Shown here one piece after another: positions 9,021 to 17,855 of a DNA stretch of 64,000 nucleotides. How positions within the stretch are numbered: the first letter of the stretch is position 1; every line of letters begins with the position of its first letter. Below the pieces are notes generated by a model that was not told where the DNA came from, searched no databases, and saw nothing but the letters and a program-made list of their open reading frames with translations. The position numbers and the translations under genes are program-made. The DNA comes from Pandoraea pneumonica (GTDB lineage: Bacteria > Pseudomonadota > Gammaproteobacteria > Burkholderiales > Burkholderiaceae). The stretch is from positions 124,001 through 188,000 of the forward strand of contig NZ_CABPSK010000004.1 of the NCBI RefSeq assembly GCF_902459645.1, given 5' to 3'.

Positions 9021-9213
9021 TCTCACGCGGCCCGCCGTGCGCCACGCGCGCGAGCACGCCGTGCAAGGCTCGCAAGTCGTGGTGACGACCCGCCCGGTGT
9101 GGCGGCAAGCACTCGTACGCTGGGGCTGGTTCATCGCGCTTTGGTGCGCGGGTGTAGCAGGCACGGCATTGCTTGCACTACCATTCAAGCTCATCATTGC
9201 TTCCGCCAAATGA
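9004..9213 (+). CDS. DUF2474/CydX-like small subunit of cytochrome bd oxidase
   Basis: A 69-residue protein that overlaps the end of cioB by 17 bases. After a 32-residue hydrophilic N-terminus it has WRQALVRWGWFIALWCAGVA and one transmembrane helix (about residues 41-64). Short single-helix proteins (CydX, CydS, DUF2474) follow cydAB/cioAB operons in many proteobacteria and stabilise the oxidase. The match to DUF2474 rests on the W-x-R-x-GW-x-hydrophobic pattern and the position. The N-terminal tail is longer than in most family members, so an internal start remains possible. Confidence 0.7.
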   Translation: MRTITDLTRPAVRHAREHAVQGSQVVVTTRPVWRQALVRWGWFIALWCAGVAGTALLALPFKLIIASAK

Positions 9214-9226
9214 GGAGGGAAAGCCC

Positions 9227-9853
9227 ATGAATTCGAAGTTCGAAGTCTCCCGACTGACCATGCGCACGGCCAAACGCACCGCGCCATCGCGCCGCCGCTC
9301 CACCGCTGCGGCATTGGCCGTCACGCTGGGCCTGGTGGGCATGGCGGTCGGTAGCGCGAGTCTCGCGCAGGCCGCTGAAGGGATGAGCGTCTCGTCGAGC
9401 GCCTTTGCCGATAACGCCATGCTGCCCGCAGCTCATGCCGGGCTGGGCGAATGCGGTGGCCAGAACATCAGCCCGCCCGTCGAGTGGAAGAACCTGCCGC
9501 AAGGCACGCACAGCGTCGTCGTCACGATGAAAGACCCCGACGGTGCCAAGGGCGGCGGCGTGGTGCACTGGCTGGCCTACAACATCCCCGCAACGATGAA
9601 CGGACTCGCCGCCGGTGCGGGCAACGAAACGAGCGCACAGGTCACCGTGGGCAAGAACATCAGCGGCGCGCAAGCGTATCGCGGTGCCTGCCCGCCCGTG
9701 GGCGACGCGCCGCATCACTACATCATCAGCGTGACGGCCACCGATCTCGAACCGGGCCGCCTGCCGCCAGGGCTCGACGCCAATGGCCTGACGGCTGCGC
9801 TCGCAGGACACACGCTCAACGGCTCGACCATCGTTGCGCGCTATGCGCGATAG
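9227..9853 (+). CDS. YbhB/YbcL-family Raf-kinase-inhibitor-like protein, exported
   Basis: A 208-residue protein of the phosphatidylethanolamine-binding (PEBP/YbhB) family. A long basic N-terminus and hydrophobic segment (about residues 28-48, ending in SLAQAAEG) look like a Sec signal peptide, so the mature protein is probably periplasmic. The PEBP core is visible as CGGQNISPPVEWKNLPQGTH, MKDPDGAKGGGVVHWLAYNI and CPPVGDAPHHYIISVTA. These supply the conserved DPD and GxPxHHY ligand-pocket residues. The role of bacterial PEBP proteins is poorly defined. A good Shine-Dalgarno (GAGGAGGG) precedes the ATG at 9227. It follows the bd oxidase genes closely and is bounded downstream by a strong terminator. 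Confidence 0.85.
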   Translation: MNSKFEVSRLTMRTAKRTAPSRRRSTAAALAVTLGLVGMAVGSASLAQAAEGMSVSSSAFADNAMLPAAHAGLGECGGQNISPPVEWKNLPQGTHSVVVTMKDPDGAKGGGVVHWLAYNIPATMNGLAAGAGNETSAQVTVGKNISGAQAYRGACPPVGDAPHHYIISVTATDLEPGRLPPGLDANGLTAALAGHTLNGSTIVARYAR

Positions 9854-9893
9854 GCCAGCGCGCCGAGTGCACTAAACACGTCGACCCCGCATG

Positions 9894-9932
9894 AAAAAAG
9901 CGCCGGCCCGGGTAACCCGGCCGGCGCTTTTT
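9894..9932. terminator. Bidirectional intrinsic terminator
   Basis: A very GC-rich hairpin (9900-9927, arms GCGCCGG/CCGGCGC plus an inner CGGG/CCCG) is flanked by six A and five T residues. It sits between the convergent PEBP gene and folE and should end both transcripts. Confidence 0.9.
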
Positions 9933-9961
9933 GTGTAGGCGTCCGTTGGCTTGGTGGCGAT

Positions 9962-10528
9962 TTACTTTTCGCGTGCGAGGGCGAGAAATTCCGTGCGCAG
10001 CGCAAGATTCGGCTGCAACTCGCCCAGCATCGACGACGTCACCGTCTCTTCGCCCGCCGTGCGAATGCCTCGGCTTTCCATACACATGTGACGGCACGAC
10101 ACCACCACGCCCACGGCTTTCGGTTGCAGGTGCGTCATCAGGGCGTCGGCAATCTGCACCGTCAAACGCTCCTGCACTTGCAGGCGGCGCGCGAAGCAAT
10201 CGACCAGACGCGTGAGCTTCGAGAGACCGACGATCTTGCCGTTCGGCAGATAGCCGATCGTCGCCTTGCCAAAGAACGGCGCGAGGTGATGTTCACAATG
10301 GCTGTAGACGGGAATGCCGCGCACCACGATCAGTTCGTTGTATTGCTCTGCGCCGTCTTCGAACACCTTGAGCACTTCGGCCGGGTCTTGCCCGTAGCCA
10401 GCCGTCCACTGCTTCCACGCCTTGCTCACGCGAGCAGGCGTTTCGTGCAGACCGGGGCGGTCCGGATCTTCGCCGAGATGTTTGAGGAATCGCTTCCAGT
10501 CGTTTTCGTCGAACGTGTCGTGAGACAT
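9962..10528 (-). CDS. folE: GTP cyclohydrolase I
   Basis: FolE (188 residues) converts GTP to 7,8-dihydroneopterin triphosphate, the first step of tetrahydrofolate biosynthesis, in the cytoplasm. The zinc site is visible as C78 and H81 (SHCEHHLAPF) and C149 (SCRHMCM). The conserved GYLPNGKIVGLSKL and DCFARRLQVQERLT blocks are intact. I took the ATG at 10528 (MSHDTFDENDW) because homology begins there; the frame continues open upstream through a low-complexity extension with no family match. Length is normal for the compact bacterial type. It is transcribed alone toward the shared terminator at 9894-9932. Confidence 0.95.
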   Translation of the reverse strand: MSHDTFDENDWKRFLKHLGEDPDRPGLHETPARVSKAWKQWTAGYGQDPAEVLKVFEDGAEQYNELIVVRGIPVYSHCEHHLAPFFGKATIGYLPNGKIVGLSKLTRLVDCFARRLQVQERLTVQIADALMTHLQPKAVGVVVSCRHMCMESRGIRTAGEETVTSSMLGELQPNLALRTEFLALAREK

Positions 10529-10733
10529 AAAATCAAGCTCCTTGCATGAGGTCCGGTGCGCTGCGCCGTCACGGCACGCGCCCCGTGCGCTACCGGATAT
10601 GTGCGCACAATAGCAGAGACTCCCCTCCCGCGCATCGGCAGCCCCGCTTGCCCGAATTGCCGCCACAGGCGCTTTTGCGCTAAGGTGACAGCCGACCCCA
10701 CGCACGAGACGCGTCATGCCGGGAGATACCCCC

Positions 10734-11690
10734 ATGAGCACCAACGTGATGACCGTTGCCGCACTGGCTGTCCTGCTGACGATGGCCGGATGCGGCGACA
10801 ACGGCAACAAGCCGTGGCAAGGCTATGCCGAAGGCGAGTTCGTCAATGTCGCATCTTCGCAAGCGGGCACCTTGCAGAAGCTCTCGGTCTCGCGCGGTCA
10901 GCAGGTCAAACCCGGTGACGCCCTCTTCGATCTCGAATCCACTTACGAATTAGCCGCACAGGCCCACGCGCGCGAAACGCTCGCCAGCGCCGAAGCCCAG
11001 TTGCGTGATCTCGACACCGGCAAGCGTCCACCCGAAATTGCGGTCTCGCAGGCCCAACTCACCCAAGCCATTGCCACGCGCGACAAAGCCGTCGCGCAGT
11101 TCGACCGCGATCAGGCGCAGTACGCCGCCGGGGGTATCTCGCGCGAACAACTCGACGCAAGCCGCGCCGATGCGCGCAGCAGCGTGGCCCACGTGCAGGA
11201 ATTGCAGAGCAGTTTGGCCGTCGCACGCTTGCCGGGGCGCGAAGCACAACGGCAGGCTCAGGCCGCACAGGTCGACGTCGCCCGTGCCTCGCTCGCGCAG
11301 GCCGATTGGCAACTCGCGCAAAAGCACCCCGCAGCCGTCTCCGCCGGGCGGGTGTACGACACCATGTATCGCGTGGGCGAATGGGTGAACGCGGGCAGCC
11401 CCGTCGTGCGGCTGCTGCCTCCGCAAAACATCAAAGTGCGCTTCTTCGTGCCGGAATCGGCGCTGGGCAGTTTGCAGGCCGGACAAACCGTGCACATTGC
11501 CTGCGACGGCTGCGGCACCGGCGTCGATGCCCGCATCACCTATGTGGCGAGCGAAGCCGAATACACCCCGCCCGTGATCTACAGCAACGATACGCGCGAC
11601 AAGCTGGTGTACATGATCGAGGCCCATCCCGCCCCCGCAGACGCGGTCAAACTCAATCCGGGGCAGCCGGTGCAAGTGAGCCGCCCATGA
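10734..11690 (+). CDS. HlyD-family membrane fusion lipoprotein of ABC efflux system
   Basis: A periplasmic adaptor protein (318 residues). The signal sequence ends in the lipobox LLTMAGC, so the mature protein should be lipid-anchored. A biotinyl-lipoyl half-motif (GTLQKLSVSRGQQVKPGDALF), a long Ala/Gln/Arg coiled-coil hairpin (about residues 70-200) and a second lipoyl half plus beta-barrel domain follow. It bridges the inner-membrane ABC transporter encoded next to it and an outer-membrane factor. The ATG at 10734 has GGGAGA seven bases upstream; an ATG at 10716 is less well placed. The stop overlaps the start of the ATPase gene (ATGA). Confidence 0.88.
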   Translation: MSTNVMTVAALAVLLTMAGCGDNGNKPWQGYAEGEFVNVASSQAGTLQKLSVSRGQQVKPGDALFDLESTYELAAQAHARETLASAEAQLRDLDTGKRPPEIAVSQAQLTQAIATRDKAVAQFDRDQAQYAAGGISREQLDASRADARSSVAHVQELQSSLAVARLPGREAQRQAQAAQVDVARASLAQADWQLAQKHPAAVSAGRVYDTMYRVGEWVNAGSPVVRLLPPQNIKVRFFVPESALGSLQAGQTVHIACDGCGTGVDARITYVASEAEYTPPVIYSNDTRDKLVYMIEAHPAPADAVKLNPGQPVQVSRP

Positions 11691-12655
11691 GCGCCACGTC
11701 GGCAACGCCAGCCCCCGCGAGAGACGACACGCTCGCCATCGACGTGAAGGGCCTTAACAAGCATTTCGGCGATAAGCACGTCGTCAAGGACGTCTCGCTG
11801 CAAGTGCGGCACGGCGAAATCTTTGGCTTTCTGGGCCCTAACGGCAGCGGCAAAACCACCTGCATTCGCATGATGTGCGGGCTGCTCACGCCCGACTCGG
11901 GCAGCGGCACGTGTCTGGGCTACGACATCGTGAAAGAAAGCGCGCAGATCAAGCGCGAAGTCGGCTACATGACGCAGCGTTTTTCGTACTGGGAAGACCT
12001 CACGATTCGCGAGAATCTCGATTTCGTCGCGCGCGTGTATGGCATGCCGAACCGGCGCGAAGCCGTCGACCGATCCATCGAAAGTCTGGGGCTCAAAGGC
12101 CGTGCGAATCAATTGACCGGCTCGCTCTCCGGCGGCTGGAAACAACGGCTTGCGCTCGCCGCCTGCATGCTGCACGAACCGCGCGTGCTGCTGCTCGACG
12201 AGCCCACGGCGGGTGTCGACCCGACCGCCCGGCGCGACTTCTGGGAAGAACTGCACGAGTTGGCGGCAAAGGGCATCTCCGTTCTCGTGAGCACGCATTA
12301 CATGGACGAAGCCGAGCGGTGCCACAAGCTCGCCTATATCTCCTACGGCGAGTTGCTTGCGCAAGGCACCGCGGCCGAGGTGATCGAGAGCCAGCATTTG
12401 TCCACGTGGACCGTGCACGGCGACAACCTGGTCGACTTGGCGCGCGAACTGCGCGAACAGCCCAGCGTGGCCCAAACGGTCGCGTTCGGCAGTGCGCTGC
12501 ACGTGAGCGGGCAAGACGCCGCCGCCTTGGAGAAAACGCTGCGGGCGCAGGCCGAAGCCAAGGGGCTTACCGTCACGCCCATCGATACCAGCCTCGAAGA
12601 CGTGTTCATCTATCTGATGGGCCACGCGAAAGACAACTTCGGAGACGACGCATGA
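11687..12655 (+). CDS. ABC transporter ATP-binding protein (drug-export type)
   Basis: A single ATPase domain (322 residues) with Walker A GPNGSGKTT, the Q-loop region MTQRFSYWEDLTIRENL, signature LSGGWKQRLALA and Walker B VLLLDEPTAGVDP. The C-terminal extension matches the CcmA/DRA type of export ATPases that pair with ABC-2 permeases. It powers efflux by the adjacent permease. Start and stop overlap its neighbours by four bases (ATGA at 11687 and at 12652), so the three genes are translationally coupled. Organisation resembles the E. coli ybhFSR-type exporter. The substrate is unknown. Confidence 0.93.
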   Translation: MSATSATPAPARDDTLAIDVKGLNKHFGDKHVVKDVSLQVRHGEIFGFLGPNGSGKTTCIRMMCGLLTPDSGSGTCLGYDIVKESAQIKREVGYMTQRFSYWEDLTIRENLDFVARVYGMPNRREAVDRSIESLGLKGRANQLTGSLSGGWKQRLALAACMLHEPRVLLLDEPTAGVDPTARRDFWEELHELAAKGISVLVSTHYMDEAERCHKLAYISYGELLAQGTAAEVIESQHLSTWTVHGDNLVDLARELREQPSVAQTVAFGSALHVSGQDAAALEKTLRAQAEAKGLTVTPIDTSLEDVFIYLMGHAKDNFGDDA

Positions 12656-13794
12656 ACGCGCGGTTCGGGTTCTCTCTGTCGCGCTGGTGGAGCATCGTGT
12701 GCAAGGAGTTTCTGCAACTGCGCCGCGACCGGGTGACGTTTGCGATGATCGTCGGCGTGCCGCTCGTGCAACTCACGCTCTTCGGCTTCGCGATCAATAC
12801 CGATCCGAAACACATGCCCACTGCCGCGTTGATTCACGACAACAGTGAATTCACGCGCAGTTTCGTGGCGGCGATGGAGCACTCCGAATACTTCCGCTTC
12901 ACCGAAACGCTCGACAGCGAAGACGCCGGGCGCACCGCCCTCGCACAAGGCCGCGTGCAGTTCGTGCTGAACATTCCGACCGACTTTACGAAGCGTTTGC
13001 TGCGCGGCGAACGCCCGGCGCTGCTCGTCGAAGCCGATGCCACCGACCCGATGGCCATGGCCTCGGCGCTGGGGGCATTACCTGCCATCGCACAGTCGGT
13101 CGCGCAGAAGGATCTGACCGGTGCGCTCGCGCCGCTCGCGGGCAATCAAAGCGCATTCGACGTGCAGGTGCATCGGCTGTACAACGCCGAAGGCATCACG
13201 CAATACAACATCATCCCCGGGCTGATGGGCGTGATTCTGACGATGACGCTCGCCATGATGACCGGCCTTGCCATCGTGCGCGAACGCGAGCGCGGCACCA
13301 TGGAGAACCTGCTCGCGACACCGGTGCTGCCCATCGAAGTGATGCTGGGCAAGATCGTCCCCTATATCGCCATTGGGTTGATTCAAGCCACCATCATTCT
13401 GGTCGCGGCGCGGTTCGTGTTTCACGTGCCGTTCGTGGGCAGCGTGATCGCGATCTATCTCTCCGCGCTCGTGTTCATCGCGGCGAATCTGACCGTCGGC
13501 ATCACCGTCTCGTCGTTCGCGCAGAACCAGTTGCAGGCGATGCAACTCACCGTGTTCTACTTCCTGCCCAATATGCTGCTCTCGGGCTTTATGTTTCCGT
13601 TTCGCGGCATGCCCGAGTGGGCGCAGGCCATCGGCAACGTGCTGCCGCTCACGTATTTCAACCGGCTCATCCGCGGCATTCTCCTCAAGGGCAACGGATG
13701 GGGCGATGCGTGGCACGACCTGTGGCCGCTGCTGGTCTTCTCCGCCGTGCTCATGACGGTTGCGGTGAAGTTCTACAAACGAACGCTCGACTGA
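12652..13794 (+). CDS. ABC-2 type permease
   Basis: The inner-membrane channel subunit (380 residues). It has an N-terminal helix (RVTFAMIVGVPLVQLTLFGF), a large periplasmic domain (about residues 50-170) and five C-terminal helices containing GLAIVRERERGTMENLLATP, the typical ABC-2 motif with coupling-helix acidic residues. It partners with the ATPase immediately upstream, with ATGA overlap. It probably exports a hydrophobic drug, metabolite or dye through the adaptor and outer-membrane factor encoded in the same operon. Confidence 0.92.
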   Translation: MNARFGFSLSRWWSIVCKEFLQLRRDRVTFAMIVGVPLVQLTLFGFAINTDPKHMPTAALIHDNSEFTRSFVAAMEHSEYFRFTETLDSEDAGRTALAQGRVQFVLNIPTDFTKRLLRGERPALLVEADATDPMAMASALGALPAIAQSVAQKDLTGALAPLAGNQSAFDVQVHRLYNAEGITQYNIIPGLMGVILTMTLAMMTGLAIVRERERGTMENLLATPVLPIEVMLGKIVPYIAIGLIQATIILVAARFVFHVPFVGSVIAIYLSALVFIAANLTVGITVSSFAQNQLQAMQLTVFYFLPNMLLSGFMFPFRGMPEWAQAIGNVLPLTYFNRLIRGILLKGNGWGDAWHDLWPLLVFSAVLMTVAVKFYKRTLD

Positions 13795-13801
13795 GGCCCC
13801 T

Positions 13802-15289
13802 ATGCGCGCGCTTTGTGCCGGACCGAGCCTGACGTTGAACGCCATCGTGATGGCGGCAAGCGCTGTCTTGCTCAGCGCCTGCGCAGTCGGCCCGGACTTC
13901 AAGACGCCAGCGCCCCCCGATGTCGCGCAGTACACCACTGGCGATACCCCATTGGCCACGGCCGGTGCGCCGGCCTTGCAGGGTGAAGCCCAGACCTTCG
14001 CGCCTGGCGACACTCCGCCGCTCGACTGGTGGACCCGCTTCGGCTCGCCGACGCTCGATGCGCTGGTGGCACAGGCGTTTGCCGACAGCCCGACGTTGAA
14101 GCAAGCCCAAGCGAAGCTGCGCCAGGCGCAAGAGGACTATCGGGCGCAGGAGGGTGCGCGTTTGCTGCCATCGGCAGACCTCAAGCTCTCGGGCACGCGT
14201 GAACAAGTCGATCTGCAATCGTTCGGCATCACCAGCGTGCCCAATCCGGGACCGTTCACGCTGTACAACGCGAGCATCGACATCTCTTACACGCTTGATG
14301 TGTTCGGCGGCAATCGCCGCGCGCTCGAAAGCCTTGCCGCACAAGTCGATTACCAGCGCTTCGAACTCGAAGCCGCACGGCTGACGCTAGCGGGCAATGT
14401 AGTGACCGCCGCGCTACGGCAAGCCACGCTCCGTGCACAACGCTCGGCGCTCGAAGGCATGGTCAGCGCACAGCGGGCACAACTCGACATCACACGGGCA
14501 CGCCAGCGCGCCGGTGGCGTCGCGACGCTCGATGTGGAGAATCAGGCTGCGCTAGTCGCGCAGACAGAAGCCCAGTTGCCGCCGTTAAGTTTGCAAATCG
14601 CTCAGTACGATCATCAGTTGGCGCGTTGGCTGGGCAAACCACCGGGGGCGTTCACGTCGCCAGCGATCGATCTGGCTTCACTGCAACTGCCGCAGCGCGT
14701 GCCGGTGTCGCTGCCCTCGACGCTGGCACAGCGCCGCCCCGACATTCGCGCGTCTGAAGCGATGTTGCACAAGGCGAGCGCAGATGTCGGCGTCGCCACC
14801 GCGAACTTGTATCCGCAGTTCACGCTCTCGGGCAGCTTCGGCACGCAACGCATGCGCACCGCCGACCTTGGCAATGGCATCAACATCTGGAATATCGGCA
14901 TGAACCTGTTGCAGCCGATTTTTCGGGGCGGCGAATTGAGAGCACAACGGCGCTCTGCCGTGGCCGCCTACGATGCGGCATTGGCGTCGTATCAAGACAC
15001 CGTGTTGCTCGGCCTGGCGCAAGTCGCCGATGCCATGCGTGCGCTGGAAGCCGACGCGACCACGCTCTCGGCAAGGGCTAACGCCGCTGCGCGCACCGAG
15101 GCGGCCTACCGCATCGCCAGCGACCGATATCGCGTGGGCGGTATCAGCCATCTGTCGCTGCTCGATGCCCAACGGCAGGCGCTCGATGCCACGCGGGCAC
15201 AGTTGGAAACGCAAGGCGCGCGGCTCGTCGACACGGCGGCACTCTGGCAGGCGCTCGGCGGCAGCGCGCCCGAACCGGACGCCCAGTAG
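13802..15289 (+). CDS. NodT-family outer-membrane efflux lipoprotein
   Basis: An outer-membrane factor (495 residues) of the TolC/OprM/NodT class. The signal peptide ends in the lipobox VLLSAC with the acylated Cys at about residue 27, followed by AVGPDFKTP. Two repeated helical halves follow, including LDWWTRFGSPTLDALVAQAF, RPDIRASEAMLHKASADVGV and ANLYPQFTLSGSFG, hallmarks of the family. It starts seven bases after the permease stop. It would form the exit duct of the four-component exporter encoded by this operon. No clear terminator follows; the convergent LysR gene ends six bases downstream. Confidence 0.93.
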   Translation: MRALCAGPSLTLNAIVMAASAVLLSACAVGPDFKTPAPPDVAQYTTGDTPLATAGAPALQGEAQTFAPGDTPPLDWWTRFGSPTLDALVAQAFADSPTLKQAQAKLRQAQEDYRAQEGARLLPSADLKLSGTREQVDLQSFGITSVPNPGPFTLYNASIDISYTLDVFGGNRRALESLAAQVDYQRFELEAARLTLAGNVVTAALRQATLRAQRSALEGMVSAQRAQLDITRARQRAGGVATLDVENQAALVAQTEAQLPPLSLQIAQYDHQLARWLGKPPGAFTSPAIDLASLQLPQRVPVSLPSTLAQRRPDIRASEAMLHKASADVGVATANLYPQFTLSGSFGTQRMRTADLGNGINIWNIGMNLLQPIFRGGELRAQRRSAVAAYDAALASYQDTVLLGLAQVADAMRALEADATTLSARANAAARTEAAYRIASDRYRVGGISHLSLLDAQRQALDATRAQLETQGARLVDTAALWQALGGSAPEPDAQ

Positions 15290-15295
15290 CCACAG

Positions 15296-16207
15296 CTAGC
15301 CGCGCGATTTCGCCTCGTCGGTCAAACACTTCATGAGCGAGGCCACCGGCTCGCGTTTGAGCGCCGACTGTCGCGCCAACACCCCCAGTTCGCGCGTGAG
15401 CGGCACGCCGCTAAGCGGCAAGACCTGCACGCCCGCCGCCCCAGCCTTCGCGGGCGCGATGCCATCCACCGGCAGCCCGATCAACGTCGCGGGTACCATC
15501 GCCCAGCCGAGCCGCGCGCGCACCATGCGCAAGATGACTTCCGGCTCATCCAACTCCACCCCTTCGCGCACCCACAGCCGGTGACGGCGCAGGTAGCGCT
15601 CGACCAGATCGCCGCCATACGAGCGCCGGTTGTAGCGCACGAACGGCAGCGCCGCCGCCCAGTCGGCCACGGTCCCGCGCGTGCCTTTGGGCGCGATGGC
15701 GACGTAAGGCTCGTGCATCAGCGTGACCCACTTCATATCGGCCGGAACGCCGATACGCGGGCGAATCATCACGGCCAGATCGAGTTCGCGGGCGTCGATC
15801 TGCGCGAGCAACTGGACCGACATCCCCGGCACGATGTTCAGATGCGGCAACGAGGCCGGTGCCGCCGACCAGCGCTGGATCGCCCCGGGCAGCAAACCCA
15901 GTTGCACGGTGAGAATCGCCCCGATATGGATCGGCGCCAGCGCCGCCTGCGCGCCATGCGCGCCCGCCTCGCCCCGCATCGACTGATAGGCCGACACCAC
16001 CCCCTGCGCCTGAGCGAGCAAACGGCGTCCGTCGTCGGAGAGCGACACCGCTCGCCCGGTGCGCTCGAAAAGCTGCACCCCAAGGTCGTCCTCCAAGCGC
16101 TGGATCTGCGCGCTGACGGCAGACTGCGTCAAACCGAGACGCGCCCCGGCGGCCGAGAACGACGCGGTTTCGGCTGCCGTGACAAAGGTTTTGAGGTATC
16201 GGATCAT
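15296..16207 (-). CDS. LysR-family transcriptional regulator
   Basis: A 303-residue LysR protein. The N-terminal HTH begins MIRYLKTFVTAAETASFSAA and runs through LGVQLFERTGRAVSLSDDGR. The C-terminal effector domain includes LDLAVMIRPRIGVP and YVAIAPKGTRG. It is divergent from the VOC-FAH gene pair, whose shared promoter region carries palindromes of LysR type. It likely controls that pair in response to a small carboxylic or aromatic metabolite; this is inferred from layout only. Confidence 0.88.
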   Translation of the reverse strand: MIRYLKTFVTAAETASFSAAGARLGLTQSAVSAQIQRLEDDLGVQLFERTGRAVSLSDDGRRLLAQAQGVVSAYQSMRGEAGAHGAQAALAPIHIGAILTVQLGLLPGAIQRWSAAPASLPHLNIVPGMSVQLLAQIDARELDLAVMIRPRIGVPADMKWVTLMHEPYVAIAPKGTRGTVADWAAALPFVRYNRRSYGGDLVERYLRRHRLWVREGVELDEPEVILRMVRARLGWAMVPATLIGLPVDGIAPAKAGAAGVQVLPLSGVPLTRELGVLARQSALKREPVASLMKCLTDEAKSRG

Positions 16208-16234
16208 CTATCGAAATTATTTGTGCTGAGTCGT

Positions 16235-16245
16235 CGAATTATTCG
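16235..16245. promoter_or_regulatory. Candidate LysR operator between lysR and the VOC-FAH pair
   Basis: CGAATTATTCG is a perfect 5-1-5 palindrome in an AT-rich stretch (16208-16275). It is flanked by further CTATCGAAAT and ATCGATGGATAG imperfect repeats. Position and form suit a LysR binding site, but no binding is shown. Confidence 0.4.
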
Positions 16246-16388
16246 TTTCTTATTATTTTTATCGATGGATAGAATTTAGCGCAAATCGGGCGGCAACGTT
16301 TGGCCACCCAATTTCGACGCCTGGCGCGGCATTTTCTGTCTCGCGCCCACGAAGCGCCGTTCAACCCCACATTGCATTGGAGACTCTC

Positions 16389-16808
16389 ATGGCCACGCCC
16401 CTGTTCCACCTTGCTTTCCCCGTCGATAACCTCGAAGCCGCCCGCCGCTTCTACGGCGGCGTGATGGGCTGCCCCGAAGGCCGCAGTTCGGACCACTGGA
16501 TCGACTTCGATTTCTTCGGTCATCAACTGGTCGCTCACCTCTCGCCCGAAGAAGCCGGCAAGCGCATCACGAACCCGGTCGATGGCGACGAAGTTCCGGT
16601 CCCGCATTTCGGCGTTATCCTTGACATGCCCGCATGGCACGCGCTTGCCGAGCGCCTGCGCGCCGCCGGCACCCGCTTCGTAATCGAGCCGCATGTGCGC
16701 TTTGCCGGGCAAGTGGGCGAGCAAGCCACGCTGTTCTTCTACGACCCGGCTGGCAACGCGCTGGAGTTCAAAGCGTTTGCCGACATGTCGCAGGTGTTTG
16801 CCAAGTAA
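16389..16808 (+). CDS. VOC/glyoxalase-fold dioxygenase-like protein
   Basis: A 139-residue vicinal-oxygen-chelate protein, two beta-alpha-beta-beta-beta modules long. It starts [20 protein letters not shown], with the first metal-ligand His in FHLAF. It ends with [16 protein letters not shown], where the Glu of NALEFK is the usual last ligand. GGAGA lies upstream of the ATG at 16389. It is followed 58 bases later by an FAH-family hydrolase, and the pair looks like a small catabolic or detoxification operon under the divergent LysR regulator. The actual substrate is not evident. Confidence 0.8.
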   Translation: MATPLFHLAFPVDNLEAARRFYGGVMGCPEGRSSDHWIDFDFFGHQLVAHLSPEEAGKRITNPVDGDEVPVPHFGVILDMPAWHALAERLRAAGTRFVIEPHVRFAGQVGEQATLFFYDPAGNALEFKAFADMSQVFAK

Positions 16809-16866
16809 GATTGCCGGGTACCGTTTCCAGAGTTTTCTGAGCTTCACTAACGCCACGAGTTTTCTC

Positions 16867-17571
16867 ATGAGCCAATTCGTCATTTCGCCGGCGCCGCAGG
16901 CGTCGGTCGCAGTTGCCGGCAGCGATGCCCGCTTTCCCGTGCGCCGCGTGTTCTGCGTGGGCCGTAACTACGCCGCGCATGCGCGCGAGATGGGCAGCAA
17001 TCCGGATCGCGAGCCGCCGTTTTTCTTCATGAAGCCCGCCGACGCGGTCGTGGCTGCCGAGGGCACGCTGCCCTACCCGCCGCTCACCAGCGAACTGCAC
17101 CATGAAATCGAACTGGTCGTCGCCATTGGCGCCGACGGTGAGAATGTGGACGCCGCTTCGGCCCTCTCGCTCGTCTGGGGCTATGGCGTGGGCGTCGACC
17201 TGACGCGCCGCGATCTGCAACAGCAGGCGAAAGACACGCGCCGTCCGTGGGACTGGGGCAAGGCGTTCGATGCATCGGCCCCCTGCGGCCCGCTGCATGC
17301 CGTGGCGGAAGTCGGTCATCCGAAAGACGGCCGCGTGTGGCTCGACGTGAACGGCGAGAACCGTCAGGTCGGCGATCTGAATGAGTTGATCTGGTCGGTG
17401 CCCGATCTCATCGCCGAAATCTCGCGCAGCGTGAAGCTCGCCGCAGGCGACCTGATCTTCACCGGCACGCCGGCAGGCGTCGGTCCGCTCGAACCCGGCG
17501 ACAAGGTCACGGCAGGCGTGGCAGGTGTAGGCGAGATCGCCTTCACGGTCGGCAAGAAACCGGCGGCCTAA
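16867..17571 (+). CDS. Fumarylacetoacetate hydrolase (FAH) family protein
   Basis: A 234-residue single-domain FAH-fold enzyme. The motif RVFCVGRNYAAHAREMG opens the catalytic domain. SELHHEIELVVAIG supplies two metal-ligand glutamates and GVDLTRRDLQ the aspartate. DLIFTGTPAGVGPLEPGD is the conserved C-terminal signature. Family members hydrolyse or decarboxylate acylpyruvates such as fumarylpyruvate, maleylpyruvate or oxaloacetate with Mg2+. It is paired with a VOC protein and regulated, probably, by the divergent LysR protein. The ATG at 16867 was chosen because the family N-terminus begins just after; the frame is open further upstream but overlaps the VOC gene. Confidence 0.88.
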   Translation: MSQFVISPAPQASVAVAGSDARFPVRRVFCVGRNYAAHAREMGSNPDREPPFFFMKPADAVVAAEGTLPYPPLTSELHHEIELVVAIGADGENVDAASALSLVWGYGVGVDLTRRDLQQQAKDTRRPWDWGKAFDASAPCGPLHAVAEVGHPKDGRVWLDVNGENRQVGDLNELIWSVPDLIAEISRSVKLAAGDLIFTGTPAGVGPLEPGDKVTAGVAGVGEIAFTVGKKPAA

Positions 17572-17608
17572 GCTCGACTGAGATCGACTGAGATCGCTTT
17601 GATACACG

Positions 17609-17638
17609 CAGGGACGCTGGCACTCGTCAGCGTCCCTG
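17609..17638 (+). terminator. Hairpin after the FAH gene
   Basis: An 11-bp perfect stem CAGGGACGCTG/CAGCGTCCCTG with an 8-base loop lies 37 bases after the FAH stop. Only a weak T-rich tract follows, so it is a probable but not strong terminator. Confidence 0.6.
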
Positions 17639-17855
17639 TGTCGTTGTCCGGCGCGTGAATCGTCGCGCGAGGATATCCACAGCAACTGTTGATAACCCTT
17701 TGCATAACTACCTATGTGACGGCGCAGACGCCCGCCAGCATTAGGTGTCAAGTGCATTGCCTAATTTGCCGTCACCCATCCCTTCGCCGTGACGCGCGTC
17801 CCCTGCTTTCATTCCTGAAACGTTTTTCACCATCCATTCCGAAACGCCCTGTTTC

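Noticed and set aside
17673-17695. Two DnaA-box-like 9-mers in opposite orientation (ATATCCACA and TGTTGATAA)
   Set aside because: Each differs from the consensus at one position, there are only two, and there is no dnaA, dnaN or AT-rich unwinding element nearby. An origin is not supported.
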